Shown here one piece after another: positions 17,552 to 26,617 of a stretch of DNA of 64,000 nucleotides; position 1 is the first letter of the stretch; each line of letters opens with the position of its first letter. A program made the translations under genes and the position numbers. Source of the stretch: Lysinibacillus alkalisoli (GTDB taxonomy: Bacteria > Bacillota > Bacilli > Bacillales_A > Planococcaceae); contig NZ_BMJT01000001.1 of assembly GCF_014643595.1 (NCBI RefSeq), positions 62,001-126,000 on the forward strand, in the 5' to 3' direction. The notes below the pieces were generated by a model that was given only the letters and a program-made list of their open reading frames with translations, did not search any database and was not told the DNA's origin.

Positions 17552-18262
17552 TTAATTATGTTCAATATAATATTGGTTCGTAGGTCGACCAATACTGCCA
17601 TATCTAATTTCAACTTTAATGAGTTGTTGTTTTTCCATAAAGTCGAGGTAACGCCTTGCTGTTACACGTGCAACACCGATTGCAGTTGCTACTTCATCAG
17701 CTGAAGCACCATCTTGTTGGGTTTTCAAAAATTGTAATACTTTAATTAGCGTTGATTTATTAAAGCCTTTTGGCAAATCTTCTAAGATTTCATTTTTTCT
17801 AACAGTTAATGGTGGTTCAGTTAAACATTCATTGCGAATTAAACGGTCCAATTGTTGCTGTGTTAAATCTTGAGAATTATTCGTTGTTTGTTTGAATTGA
17901 CGATAATTTTTTAAGGTTTGTTCAATTCGCTCAAATGTAAAAGGCTTCATAATATAATCAAAGACCCCTAAATGTAAAATCGCTTGAATGGTAGGGACAT
18001 CATTAGCTGCTGTTACAGATATTACATCAACTTGACTATCTTGTTGACGTAATTCACGCAAAGTAGCTACACCATCTAAGCCAGGCATAAATATGTCCAT
18101 AAATACTAAATCAGGTTTAAGTGCTTGAACTTTTTCGATACCTTCAATTCCATTAGCGGCCATGCCAATTACCTTGAAACCTTGCACACGTTCAATAAAT
18201 TGGCGATTAACCTCTCGTACCATTGGGTCGTCCTCCACAAGTAAAACTTGTATGATTCCCAT
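17552..18262 (-). CDS. dctR: DctR, response regulator of the C4-dicarboxylate two-component system
   Basis: CitB/DcuR-type regulator of 236 residues. The receiver domain has LLVEDDPMVREV and DIFMPGLDG with the phospho-acceptor Asp near residue 57, and the KPF motif is present. The C-terminal helix-turn-helix includes SADEVATAIGVARVTARRYLDF, typical of DcuR/DctR/MalR. It follows dctS by three bases and faces dctB. By homology with B. subtilis it activates the dicarboxylate carrier gene dctP at 21.2 kb. Confidence 0.9.
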   Translation of the reverse strand: MGIIQVLLVEDDPMVREVNRQFIERVQGFKVIGMAANGIEGIEKVQALKPDLVFMDIFMPGLDGVATLRELRQQDSQVDVISVTAANDVPTIQAILHLGVFDYIMKPFTFERIEQTLKNYRQFKQTTNNSQDLTQQQLDRLIRNECLTEPPLTVRKNEILEDLPKGFNKSTLIKVLQFLKTQQDGASADEVATAIGVARVTARRYLDFMEKQQLIKVEIRYGSIGRPTNQYYIEHN

Positions 18263-18265
18263 TTA

Positions 18266-19864
18266 TTATTCCCCTTCCATATCAAATAATACAATAAAGC
18301 TTGTACCAATATCTTTTGTACTTTCTACTTCAATTGTGCCATTCCCTTTGTGAATAATATCTTGTATCAAATGTAAACCAATGCCTCGGTTCTCTGTTGC
18401 CTTAGTTGAGAAACCATTTTCAAAAATGTGTTGCCGTACTTGCTCGTCCATACCGCAACCGTTATCGCTCACCATGATGGCTAACATATTGTCGTGTTCA
18501 GCGATGGAGACTAAAATATGTTTATCCTCACGAGTGGTATCTTGTAAGGCATCGAAGGCGTTTTCGATGAGGTTACCAAGCAATACTACAAAATCATGAT
18601 GGTCTAAATAGGGTGGAAAGCGCGATAAATAACTTTCTTCATCAATCTCAACATCAATCGCAAGTTCTTTACCTCGGCTAATTTTACTTAGTAGTAGCCC
18701 TGAAATATGCTCATGAAAAAAACGACTCTGTAAAAATTGCGCATTATTATCATCTGTCTCTTTATGCGCTTGCAAATAAGACAATGCCTGTTCGGTATTA
18801 CCAAGTTGTAAAAGACCTGCAATGGTGTGTAATTTATTTTTATGTTCATGTGTTTGTACACGTAATGCTTGCACAAATGCTTTAACGCCTGTTAACTCCT
18901 CGGCTAACTGACGCACTTCTGTTAAGTCTTTAAAGATGGCAACAGCACCCACATTCTTGCCATCTACTTGAATAGGAATACGATTGCTCAAAATGCTATG
19001 TTTATTAATATACAACTCCTGATTATAAATCGGTGTGCCATTTTCTACAATTTCTGGCAGGCGAGTATCAGGTAGTACATCAAAAATTTTATGCCCAATG
19101 TAGTGAGCAGGATCGTCATATTTTCCTAAAATATTTCCTGCTTTGGCATTAAAAATCGTAATATTCATTTCATTGTCTACAGCTATAATACCATCTTGAA
19201 TGGCATTGAATGTCTCTTGTCTCTCCACATAAAGTTGAGCAATTTCTTCTGGCTCTAAGCCAAACATTCTCTTTTTAATATGGCTTGCGAGTAAGGAAGC
19301 GCCCCACATGCTAAATACCATAGATAACAATACAGTAATGCTAATTTCAGCAGCATAGTCAGAGAAGATGGTAAGCAGGGTAGGCATGGGGTAAGCCACA
19401 ACTACTACACCAATTTGTTTTTTATCCTGATTTAAAATAGGCACAAAAGCACGAATGACCATACCAATAGAGCCTTTTGCTTTTGAGATATAATAATGTT
19501 CATTGAATGCAGGATTTAAATCGTCAGATTCACTGCGCGTACCGAGTTGTTTTTCAGCAGGGTGAGAATATCTGATACGGTTCATATCCATGACTACAAT
19601 ATATTCAGCCTTATTGATAACACGTACTTCTTCTACAGTTTTATTAATATATTGCATAGCATTAGCTTCTTTACTTTCGAGTTGTTGAACAAGGTCAGGC
19701 ATATTAGATATGGTACGTGCAATCAACATTGCGCGTTGTCCATAATCTTCTTCTTGTTCTTTTAGTAAGTTGCTTATCACAAAAATGCCAGCAATGAAAA
19801 ATGAAAAAGCAATGATAAAAAAGGTCATTAAAACAATCTTTTCATTCATTGTTAAGTTGCGCAA
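18266..19864 (-). CDS. dctS: DctS, C4-dicarboxylate sensor histidine kinase
   Basis: 532 residues in the DcuS/CitA/MalK order: membrane helix (residues 10-30), extracytoplasmic PAS-like sensor (residues 35-165, with RYSHPAEKQLG), second membrane helix, cytoplasmic PAS (QDGIIAVDNEMNITIFNAKA), then a HATPase domain with NLIENAFDAL and DNGCGMDEQVRQHIFENGFS. The likely phospho-acceptor His is in VQTHEHKNKLHTIAGL. The start is a TTG at 19864, eight bases after AAAGGAG; the first ATG, five codons later, is too far from any binding site. Divergent from dctB, a gene order unlike B. subtilis where all dct genes point one way. Confidence 0.9.
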   Translation of the reverse strand: MRNLTMNEKIVLMTFFIIAFSFFIAGIFVISNLLKEQEEDYGQRAMLIARTISNMPDLVQQLESKEANAMQYINKTVEEVRVINKAEYIVVMDMNRIRYSHPAEKQLGTRSESDDLNPAFNEHYYISKAKGSIGMVIRAFVPILNQDKKQIGVVVVAYPMPTLLTIFSDYAAEISITVLLSMVFSMWGASLLASHIKKRMFGLEPEEIAQLYVERQETFNAIQDGIIAVDNEMNITIFNAKAGNILGKYDDPAHYIGHKIFDVLPDTRLPEIVENGTPIYNQELYINKHSILSNRIPIQVDGKNVGAVAIFKDLTEVRQLAEELTGVKAFVQALRVQTHEHKNKLHTIAGLLQLGNTEQALSYLQAHKETDDNNAQFLQSRFFHEHISGLLLSKISRGKELAIDVEIDEESYLSRFPPYLDHHDFVVLLGNLIENAFDALQDTTREDKHILVSIAEHDNMLAIMVSDNGCGMDEQVRQHIFENGFSTKATENRGIGLHLIQDIIHKGNGTIEVESTKDIGTSFIVLFDMEGE

Positions 19865-19937
19865 TAGATTTACTCCTTTTTTTCTTTAGTACCTCACGTT
19901 ATACTAAGTAAAAATTAGCGTGGGGATGGATTAGTAA

Positions 19938-20984
19938 ATGAAATACTTTATTACAATATCTTTAGCAACCGTCTTATTGATTGCAGGATTTATCGGTTAC
20001 CGCCAAAATAGCTTCACTAGTGATGGGCTACCTTATGATGATGAACAAGTTGGCTTACAAGAACAAATCATTATTCATTTTAGTCATGTTGTGGCAGAGA
20101 ATACGCCTAAAGGTTTAGCAGCTTCTCGTTTTGCAGAGCTCGTTAAAGAAAAGACAAAGGGGCGTGTTCTTGTACAAGTATATCCCAATGGTATTTTATA
20201 CAGTGATGATAATGAGTTAGAAGCTTTGAAGAAAAATGAGATCCAAATGATTGCACCTACTTTTTCTAAAATGACGGATTTACTACCTACTTGGCAAGTG
20301 TTAGATTTACCTTTTGTCTTTCATAATGAAGAGCAAGTGCAAAAATTGTATCAAAATAATGCGCTGAAAACAGCATTATTAGACGAACTTGAAGATGAGC
20401 AAATTAAAGGCTTAGACTTTTGGCATAATGGTTTTAAGCAGATTGCTGCCAATGATAAACTCATACAGCAAGTAGATGACTTTACTAATTTACGCATACG
20501 TATTATGCCAAGCGAGATGTTGCAACAGCAATTTACGTTATTACGCGCAACTCCTGTTACAACAAGCTTTGGTAATGTATATACGCAAATCGAGAAAAAG
20601 GGTGTAGAGGCTCAAGAAAATACGATTTCTAATTTGTATTCTAAAGGCTTTCATACCTTTGAAAAAAATATTACACTATCCAATCATGGCATATTAGGTT
20701 ATGCCGTTTTAATGAATGAATCTTTTTGGAAGAAGCTTGAACCAAACATTCAAAATCAAATTATGGATGCTTTGAATGAAATGAAAGATTGGCAACTAAT
20801 GACAAGTCATAACATTAACCAAAAGAGCTTAACAGAACTGAAAAAGTTACCAAATGTCACGATTCATACATTAACAAAAGATGAAAAGCAACAATGGCAA
20901 GCTCAATTAGCGCCCATTTATTCACGTTATGACAAGCAAATTGATGACCATTATTATAAATTATTACGTGAACAAATCAATTAA
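19938..20984 (+). CDS. dctB: DctB, extracytoplasmic C4-dicarboxylate binding protein
   Basis: 348-residue TRAP/DctP-family binding protein with an N-terminal membrane anchor or signal (MKYFITISLATVLLIAGFIGY, no lipobox). Family motifs include HVVAENTPKGLAASRFAELVKEKT, the PNGILYSDDNELEALK turn, WHNGFKQIAAND and LRIRIMPSEMLQQQF, ending in a helical C-terminus. No TRAP permease genes are present. In B. subtilis the homologous DctB is needed for dicarboxylate uptake together with DctP and DctSR, probably as a co-sensor; the same gene set here supports that role. Confidence 0.88.
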   Translation: MKYFITISLATVLLIAGFIGYRQNSFTSDGLPYDDEQVGLQEQIIIHFSHVVAENTPKGLAASRFAELVKEKTKGRVLVQVYPNGILYSDDNELEALKKNEIQMIAPTFSKMTDLLPTWQVLDLPFVFHNEEQVQKLYQNNALKTALLDELEDEQIKGLDFWHNGFKQIAANDKLIQQVDDFTNLRIRIMPSEMLQQQFTLLRATPVTTSFGNVYTQIEKKGVEAQENTISNLYSKGFHTFEKNITLSNHGILGYAVLMNESFWKKLEPNIQNQIMDALNEMKDWQLMTSHNINQKSLTELKKLPNVTIHTLTKDEKQQWQAQLAPIYSRYDKQIDDHYYKLLREQIN

Positions 20985-21084
20985 ACAAAATGAACAAAAA
21001 GGGCCTTTTGTTCAATAAACATCATTTTGTATTATAACAAAAAGAAATTTAGATACGCATTGTATAACAGATGAACGGTTGATA

Positions 21085-21098
21085 TGATAGCGTTTTCA
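21085..21098 (+). promoter_or_regulatory. cre site (CcpA) upstream of dctP
   Basis: TGATAGCGTTTTCA matches TGWNANCGNTNWCA at every defined position. It lies 128 bp before dctP, which fits glucose repression of dicarboxylate uptake. Confidence 0.65.
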
Positions 21099-21225
21099 TA
21101 GGTTAGTATGAAGCCTGACCATAATAAACGTTAAGTTTTTTAATTTCTAAATCTTTTTTTCTCAATATTTTGGCGATAACATAGCTTTTAAGTTATAAAA
21201 TCGGTAAAGAGAGAAGGGGACTGCG

Positions 21226-22503
21226 ATGAAGTGGTTGAAAAATTTAACCGTTCAAGTAATTGTCGCTATTATTCTAGGTATTATCGTAGGGGCGATATGG
21301 CCTGAATTTGGCGCAAGTTTAAAAATTCTAGCAGATATGTTTATTAAATTAATTAAAATGTTAATTGCACCGATTATTTTCCTAACAGTCGTGATTGGTA
21401 TCGGCGGTATGGGCGATATGAAGAAGGTAGGAAAAATTGGTGGTAAGGCTATTCTTTACTTTGAAATTGTATCCACAATTGCATTAGCTATTGGAATTGG
21501 CGTTGCTTTCTTTATCAATGCAGGTAATGGTATTGATACATCCAAAGCATCTGAAGCTGATATTTCAAAATATACAACAGCAGCAGCAGATTCTGATCAA
21601 GGCTTAATGGCATTCTTATATAATATTATCCCTGAAAACGTGATTGGTGCTATTGCTAATGGTCAATTATTGCCAACATTATTTGCCGCTATTTTATTTG
21701 GTATTGCAGCAGCAGCACTTGGTGAGAAGTCAAAACCTGTCATTACATTTTTTGAACAAGTGTCAGAGATTTTCTTTAAAATTGTTAGCATTGTAATGCG
21801 TGTATCACCAATTGGTGCATTTGGTGCTATGGCATATACGATTGGTGCGTTCGGTATTGCTTCATTAAAGTCACTTGGGCTGTTAATGTTAGCTGTGTAC
21901 TTAACAATGTTCTTATTCATTGTTTTTGTCCTTGGTTCAATCGCATATTACTTCCGCTTTAATATTTTTAAATTCATTGCTTATTTAAAAGAGGAGATAT
22001 TCCTTGTAGTCGGTACATCATCATCAGAGTCAGCATTGCCTTCTATGATGAATAAATTAGAAGGGTTAGGGTGTTCTAAACAAGTGGTAGGCTTAGTTGT
22101 ACCTACAGGCTACTCGTTTAATTTAGACGGGACTTCCATTTATTTATCTATGGCAGCACTCTTTATTGCGCAAGCTTATGGTGTTGACTTAACGTGGATT
22201 CAACTGATTACATTACTAGGTATTTTAATGATTACCTCTAAGGGCGCAGCAGGTGTAACAGGCTCAGGTTTTATTACGTTAGCAGCTACGCTAGCAGCTT
22301 TCCCTATGATCCCAGTAGAGGGTATTGCCTTATTAATAGGTGTCGACCGTTTCATGTCCGAAGCACGTGCGGTAACCAACTTAATTGGGAATGGTGTAGC
22401 TTGTGTAATCGTATCGAAATCAGAGAATGAATTTGTGCCAACAGAAGCGGCAGAAAAAATTGCTATTAAACGTGCTGGTATTGGGAAACCAGTCGAAGAA
22501 TAG
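21226..22503 (+). CDS. dctP: DctP, dicarboxylate/cation symporter (DAACS family)
   Basis: 425-residue sodium/proton-dicarboxylate symporter with eight membrane helices and two re-entrant loops. Visible motifs are MLIAPIIFLTVVIGIGGMGD, the serine-rich loop VVGTSSSESALPSMM, GYSFNLDGTSIYLSMA, SKGAAGVTGSGFITLAATL and the substrate-site helix GVDRFMSEARAVTNLIGN. It imports fumarate, succinate or malate in B. subtilis. AGAAGGGG precedes the ATG. Together with the cre site and DctSR this is a complete sensing and uptake module; it ends at a long bidirectional terminator. Confidence 0.94.
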   Translation: MKWLKNLTVQVIVAIILGIIVGAIWPEFGASLKILADMFIKLIKMLIAPIIFLTVVIGIGGMGDMKKVGKIGGKAILYFEIVSTIALAIGIGVAFFINAGNGIDTSKASEADISKYTTAAADSDQGLMAFLYNIIPENVIGAIANGQLLPTLFAAILFGIAAAALGEKSKPVITFFEQVSEIFFKIVSIVMRVSPIGAFGAMAYTIGAFGIASLKSLGLLMLAVYLTMFLFIVFVLGSIAYYFRFNIFKFIAYLKEEIFLVVGTSSSESALPSMMNKLEGLGCSKQVVGLVVPTGYSFNLDGTSIYLSMAALFIAQAYGVDLTWIQLITLLGILMITSKGAAGVTGSGFITLAATLAAFPMIPVEGIALLIGVDRFMSEARAVTNLIGNGVACVIVSKSENEFVPTEAAEKIAIKRAGIGKPVEE

Positions 22504-22549
22504 ATGATGAAATTTGAGTTCAAATGAACTACCAATAAATTGTAGTAAA

Positions 22550-22602
22550 ACACTCACACAAAAAAGAGCCTGAAATTAGGCTCTTTTTTGTGTGAGTGTT
22601 TT
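22550..22602. terminator. long bidirectional intrinsic terminator
   Basis: A 22-bp perfect stem (arms starting ACACTCACAC and ending GTGTGAGTGT, with AGAGCCT/AGGCTCT at the loop) separates dctP from the convergent ABC gene. Confidence 0.93.
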
Positions 22603-23244
22603 TTATAGTTTTTCTAAAGAAAGAGAGTCTGTAAAGTACTCATGCAAATTTTGATTATGTGTAACAATAATTACAGTCTTACCTTTTTCAGTAAATGATT
22701 TTAAGATGTCCATAACCAGTTTCTCGTTCTCCACATCTAAACTAGAAGTTGGCTCGTCTGCTAAAATGATATCAGAGTCTTGAAGCATTAGTTTAACTAA
22801 AGCAACTCTTTGTTGCTCACCACCACTCAGTTGATACACATACTTGTCCATCAATGCATCCAAAGAAAATTGTTTCAGCGCCTGTCGTATTTTTTCTTTC
22901 TTTTCTTCTTTAGACAACTTACTATACGTTAAGCAAATGTTTAAATTCCAAAAGACCGTTTCATCATCTGCTAGTCCAAAATTTTGAAAGAGATAGCCTA
23001 TTTTGTGACGCCTAAGTAGTAATTTTTCCTTTTTATTGTGACCTACTTTTTTTTCATTGATAAACAACTCACCAGTATCATAGCTTTCAATGAGTCCAAT
23101 AATATTTAAAATGGTAGTTTTGCCACTACCACTTTTCCCTATAATGCCAAAAAAAGAGCCTTCCTTAACTTCAAAACTTACATCTTTTAAAATGAGTTTA
23201 TCTTTAAAATGCTTATTAATATTTACTAACCGAATGGCATTCAT
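22603..23244 (-). CDS. ABC transporter ATP-binding protein (bacteriocin/antimicrobial-peptide type)
   Basis: 213-residue LolD/MacB-like ATPase. Walker A is GKSGSGKTT near residue 40, signature LSGGEQQRVAL, Walker B IILADEPTSSLD, H-loop VTHNQ. It starts three bases after the stop of the large membrane protein upstream and would power it. ATPases of this size paired with a DUF1430-like protein are known from bacteriocin export or immunity loci such as lactococcin-972-type clusters. No precursor peptide is seen here, so export, immunity or another envelope function remain possible. Confidence 0.88.
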   Translation of the reverse strand: MNAIRLVNINKHFKDKLILKDVSFEVKEGSFFGIIGKSGSGKTTILNIIGLIESYDTGELFINEKKVGHNKKEKLLLRRHKIGYLFQNFGLADDETVFWNLNICLTYSKLSKEEKKEKIRQALKQFSLDALMDKYVYQLSGGEQQRVALVKLMLQDSDIILADEPTSSLDVENEKLVMDILKSFTEKGKTVIIVTHNQNLHEYFTDSLSLEKL

Positions 23245-23247
23245 ATT

Positions 23248-25170
23248 TTATTCTCCCTTCAACGAATTGTTGATTTTTCGTTCAATAAGCTGTTTGTATT
23301 GCCAGTGCAACACAAATAAATCAACTAAGAGTAAACTAGCGCCTAATAAAGAAATAGGTATAAAGATCGCTAATAAAAGAAATGCAAAGATAAGGGTCAC
23401 CGAAAAAATGATAGTGTACCTAAAGGTTTTAAAGAAAGAAAATCCAAGTAGATGTTGTAGGGCATATTTTTTTCGATTGGCTAAAATCCTAATTTTATTA
23501 GAAAACACAACAACAAATAAAGTAGTAACAATAAAAATCACAATAAAGAAGCTCATATTACTAAGCATAAATTGGTCATTCTCAATTTCTTTTTCAAAAG
23601 GCGTCAATAGACTACCAGGAACCACGATATCATGTAATTGATAACGAACGAGAAGTTCATAAAATGCTGTTAGTGAATCATCAGTGAAATGCAAAGCTTT
23701 ACTATTTAATAAATCCGCATAGAATAGCCCCGAAAAAGCCCCATTATCAACAATTAATATCGGATTTTCTGACTTGTTAAACTCCCCCATACGACTGCTA
23801 AAATATTCTAATGACAATTTATTATCATAATATAAGTAATGGGTATGAATCGGCTTCTGATTTACTTGAGGTTCACCGCCGTAAAACTTATCGTAGTTAG
23901 CATAAGTCACAGTTAAATCTTCATCAATCTCATTTTTCACACTTTCCATCGTATCATTACGTGGCATCAACACATAAATATCATGAGGGTTTGCATGCAT
24001 TGTTTTTCCATCTATCTTGTCGCGAATAGTAGATAAATAAAAGTTTTGATTGATGAGTAAGTACTTCAATTCATCGCCTACTTGAAAGACGCTATCATCT
24101 ACCAAAAAGCTATTATTAGACGTGGTATAGAGCTTTTTAATATTTTGAGAGAATAAGTTGCGTTCGTCGTCATTATGTAATAACTTTTCATAGATATCGC
24201 TATTAAAGCCATCCGATGTATAGTGATTAGCAAATGAATGGTAAAATTCCATGCGCTGTGTCACTTGATTCATGTTATTGAGGACGGCTGTTAAATAATA
24301 AAAAGAGAAGCATAAAGAAATAATAAATAAAAATTTAGCAGGTATTAATATACGACTAATTGTCTTATTAAAATTACTGTTTTTTAACATAGAACTTATA
24401 CTAATATTGAAGATTAATATTTGTGATAACCATATGAGAAGGCCATTCAGTCCTACTGTTATGAATGAGCATAACAACAGAATAAGTAGGAGCATTAGCC
24501 AATTTGCTTGATGCATACATGCGTAAATCGTAATGATTAAAGTGGTGAGCATAAAAAAGCCCATTTGTAATCGACATATAGCAGATAAATACTCTTTTGA
24601 GATCATCCAATTAGAAAAGCCTATCATTTTCTTTACTGTTATTTTTTTTAGTTCAGTTGATGTAAATATAAAATAAACAATGAGAGAAAATAGCAGTAAA
24701 ATTAGAAGATTAATCCCGTTTACCGTGAGAATTTGAGTGTAATTAATCGTATCTGGATCTACTTGTGCAATAGCTAAATCTGGCTTACTAGACATAGAGA
24801 ATCCCGGGTTTGTATAAAAAATTCCTGAGCTATCTTGGAAGTCTTGCTTATTTGCAGGAAAGTATTTAATACTAATGTCCGAGGCTAAAATCGCATATTC
24901 TTTTTGCGTGCTGTTTGTTGATTTAAAGACATGATAGGTAATGGTATCTGATTTCAAATCATTTTTGATAAACTCAAAAGGAGTCTTCTTATGTAGTAAT
25001 TCATCATACAATGCCCCTCGGTTCGTTGCTGAATTATCTTTCAGTTGATAAGCTACGTCATTATTATTAATAATGTTGTTTTTTTCGTAAATGTTATAAA
25101 TGGAATTAACGAATAAGAACGAGAGAATTAATGTTTGTAAAAACAGAAATAGTTTTAAAAATCGTTTCAT
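23248..25170 (-). CDS. bacteriocin-associated integral membrane protein (DUF1430/TIGR01654-like)
   Basis: 640 residues: one N-terminal membrane helix (residues 6-25), a 140-residue extracellular part, four helices at about 160-300 (including the EYLSAICRLQMGFFMLTT linker), a large extracellular domain of about 240 residues, and three C-terminal helices around 550-630 with RKKYALQHLLGFSFFKTF between them. This is the layout of the bacteriocin-associated 7-TM family. FtsX-like loops suggest it works with the adjacent ATPase as a MacB-type exporter or immunity pump. AAGGAAG precedes the ATG. It is more AT-rich than the dct genes beside it, by eye. Confidence 0.75.
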   Translation of the reverse strand: MKRFLKLFLFLQTLILSFLFVNSIYNIYEKNNIINNNDVAYQLKDNSATNRGALYDELLHKKTPFEFIKNDLKSDTITYHVFKSTNSTQKEYAILASDISIKYFPANKQDFQDSSGIFYTNPGFSMSSKPDLAIAQVDPDTINYTQILTVNGINLLILLLFSLIVYFIFTSTELKKITVKKMIGFSNWMISKEYLSAICRLQMGFFMLTTLIITIYACMHQANWLMLLLILLLCSFITVGLNGLLIWLSQILIFNISISSMLKNSNFNKTISRILIPAKFLFIISLCFSFYYLTAVLNNMNQVTQRMEFYHSFANHYTSDGFNSDIYEKLLHNDDERNLFSQNIKKLYTTSNNSFLVDDSVFQVGDELKYLLINQNFYLSTIRDKIDGKTMHANPHDIYVLMPRNDTMESVKNEIDEDLTVTYANYDKFYGGEPQVNQKPIHTHYLYYDNKLSLEYFSSRMGEFNKSENPILIVDNGAFSGLFYADLLNSKALHFTDDSLTAFYELLVRYQLHDIVVPGSLLTPFEKEIENDQFMLSNMSFFIVIFIVTTLFVVVFSNKIRILANRKKYALQHLLGFSFFKTFRYTIIFSVTLIFAFLLLAIFIPISLLGASLLLVDLFVLHWQYKQLIERKINNSLKGE

Positions 25171-25299
25171 ATGTACACTTCCTTATTGTATTTCTTCTAC
25201 AAGATTAATAACAAAGGCGAGTAATAATTAACTTGCGATAAAAAGTGTTAAGGGTACAAACTTTTATTGTAGGCTGGTTTAGCAAGCATAGAGAAAATT

Positions 25300-25316
25300 A
25301 ACGATGTAATATCGTT
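25300..25316. promoter_or_regulatory. operator-like inverted repeat
   Basis: AACGAT-GTAAT-ATCGTT is a perfect 6-bp-arm palindrome in the 239-bp space before the ABC operon; no regulator gene is adjacent. Nothing else of note is seen in that space. Confidence 0.3.
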
Positions 25317-25409
25317 GAAGCATGCATAAAGCTTATTTTATTTCAGACATATATTATAGGATGTGATATGTTTTGTTTTAAAATACTATAAACTTACAAA
25401 AGAATTTTT

Positions 25410-25874
25410 CTACGTCTGTTGTTCTTTCAACTTGTGTAAAAAAAACGAGAGAATTAATGCGTCAGGTGGGCTTATGTTTGTTGGTAATTGATGCATGTCA
25501 AAAAAACGTAGATTTGTAGCCTCAGTCTTATCAAATTGTAGATCTCCACTATATTCATTACAGAGATAAGCGGCAATGACATTGTAAACTTCATCGCCAT
25601 TAGGATATTGATAATAATAATCTTGCCCAGAAAATACATGTAGGAGTTTTAAATGGTGAGGAGTTAATCCTGTCTCTTCATACATTTCTCTAGCAGCAGT
25701 TTGTGTTAAAGATTCACCTAATTCCATAGCACCACCAGCTAATCCCCAGCAATTATTATCTTTACGCAATTGAAATAGCAGTTGTTCTTGTTCATTAATG
25801 ATGATAGTACAAGCACCCACCATAATAATAGGTGCATGTCCAATCTGTTTACGTAGATGGGTAATGTAACTCAT
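25410..25874 (-). CDS. NUDIX hydrolase
   Basis: 154 residues with a complete Nudix box: GGAMELGESLTQTAAREMYEETGL, described here as the G-x5-E-x7-REUxEExGU motif near residues 40-62. Flanking strands (VGACTIIINEQEQLLFQLR and HVFSGQDYYYQYPNGDE) match ADP-ribose/nucleotide pyrophosphatases of the MutT/YtkD group. The frame is open 30 codons further upstream, but AGGTGG ten bases before ATG 25874 and the family N-terminus favour this start. The substrate cannot be read from sequence. It lies just downstream of comA on the same strand, separated by a terminator hairpin. Confidence 0.88.
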   Translation of the reverse strand: MSYITHLRKQIGHAPIIMVGACTIIINEQEQLLFQLRKDNNCWGLAGGAMELGESLTQTAAREMYEETGLTPHHLKLLHVFSGQDYYYQYPNGDEVYNVIAAYLCNEYSGDLQFDKTEATNLRFFDMHQLPTNISPPDALILSFFLHKLKEQQT

Positions 25875-25953
25875 TTTAGAAGTTCCACCTTTCGTAGTAT
25901 AAAAAAGTTGTGATGATAGGCAAGTAGCGCAAGCCCGTTTCTTATAAAAACAG

Positions 25954-25998
25954 TAAAGTGGCAAAGGGAATGAGAATTATCCCTTTGCCACTTTAATA
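25954..25998 (-). terminator. terminator hairpin after comA
   Basis: Arms TAAAGTGGCAAAGGGA and its complement flank a short loop; comA's stop codon lies in one arm. Near-identical stems recur at 31.25 and 35.05 kb. Confidence 0.75.
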
Positions 25999-26613
25999 TA
26001 AATCTAATTCTTGCGCTTTTAATACCGCTTCAGTACGAGAGCCGACATTTAAGACAGAATAAATTTGTGTTAAGTTATTTTCGATTGTTCGTTGTTTAAG
26101 TCCTAATTCAATGGCAATGGCTTGATTAGTATAGCCTTGTTGTAGCATTTTCAAAATTTTCTTCTCCCGAGTACTAAAGCGCATGCGTTGCTTTTCAGGG
26201 GGATTATAAATTTGTTGATTAACATAATGAATAAAAGCTTGAGGTAATAAAACCTCATCATGCAAAGTAGCAATAATGGTGCGTCTAAACTGGTCTTGTG
26301 AGGCCGTTTTAGAAATAATATTATCAATCTTACCGTCTACAATAAAACTGTAATAATCTTTAATATTATCACCTGTATACAAGACAATTTTTGCTTCAGG
26401 TTGTTGACTCCTAACAATTTCAGCTAAATGGAGTCCACTTTTCTCCCCAAGATTAATATCTAGTAAATAGAGATCGTATTTATGATAAGCAATATGACTG
26501 TCAAATGTCTCAATATCACTTAAAGTGGCTACATTAATATTTTCAACCCCATCCAGAAGCTGCTTAGTGCCATCTAAAATCATAGGGTGGTCATCGACAA
26601 GTAATAAATTCAA
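25993..26613 (-). CDS. comA: ComA, quorum-sensing response regulator
   Basis: LuxR/NarL-type regulator of 206 residues. The receiver has LLVDDHPMILDG and a phospho-acceptor in YLLDINLGEKSG (Asp near residue 55), and the output domain has FSTREKKILKMLQQGYTNQAIAIELGLKQRTIENNL. It starts four bases after comP. In B. subtilis ComA-P binds TTGCGG-N4-CCGCAA boxes; two such boxes occur in this window at 30.1 and 30.4 kb, on the far side of comQ. Together with comQXP it forms a complete ComX-type system. Confidence 0.93.
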   Translation of the reverse strand: MNLLLVDDHPMILDGTKQLLDGVENINVATLSDIETFDSHIAYHKYDLYLLDINLGEKSGLHLAEIVRSQQPEAKIVLYTGDNIKDYYSFIVDGKIDNIISKTASQDQFRRTIIATLHDEVLLPQAFIHYVNQQIYNPPEKQRMRFSTREKKILKMLQQGYTNQAIAIELGLKQRTIENNLTQIYSVLNVGSRTEAVLKAQELDLY

Positions 26614-26617
26614 TTAA

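Noticed and set aside
20992-21013. Hairpin GAACAAAA / TTTTGTTC after dctB as terminator
   Set aside because: Short stem with no T-run afterwards; too weak to call, although some termination is possible.
23090-23641. 183-codon plus-strand open frame across the ABC ATPase and the membrane protein
   Set aside because: It spans the junction of two domain-bearing minus-strand genes, has no binding site and no recognisable domain.
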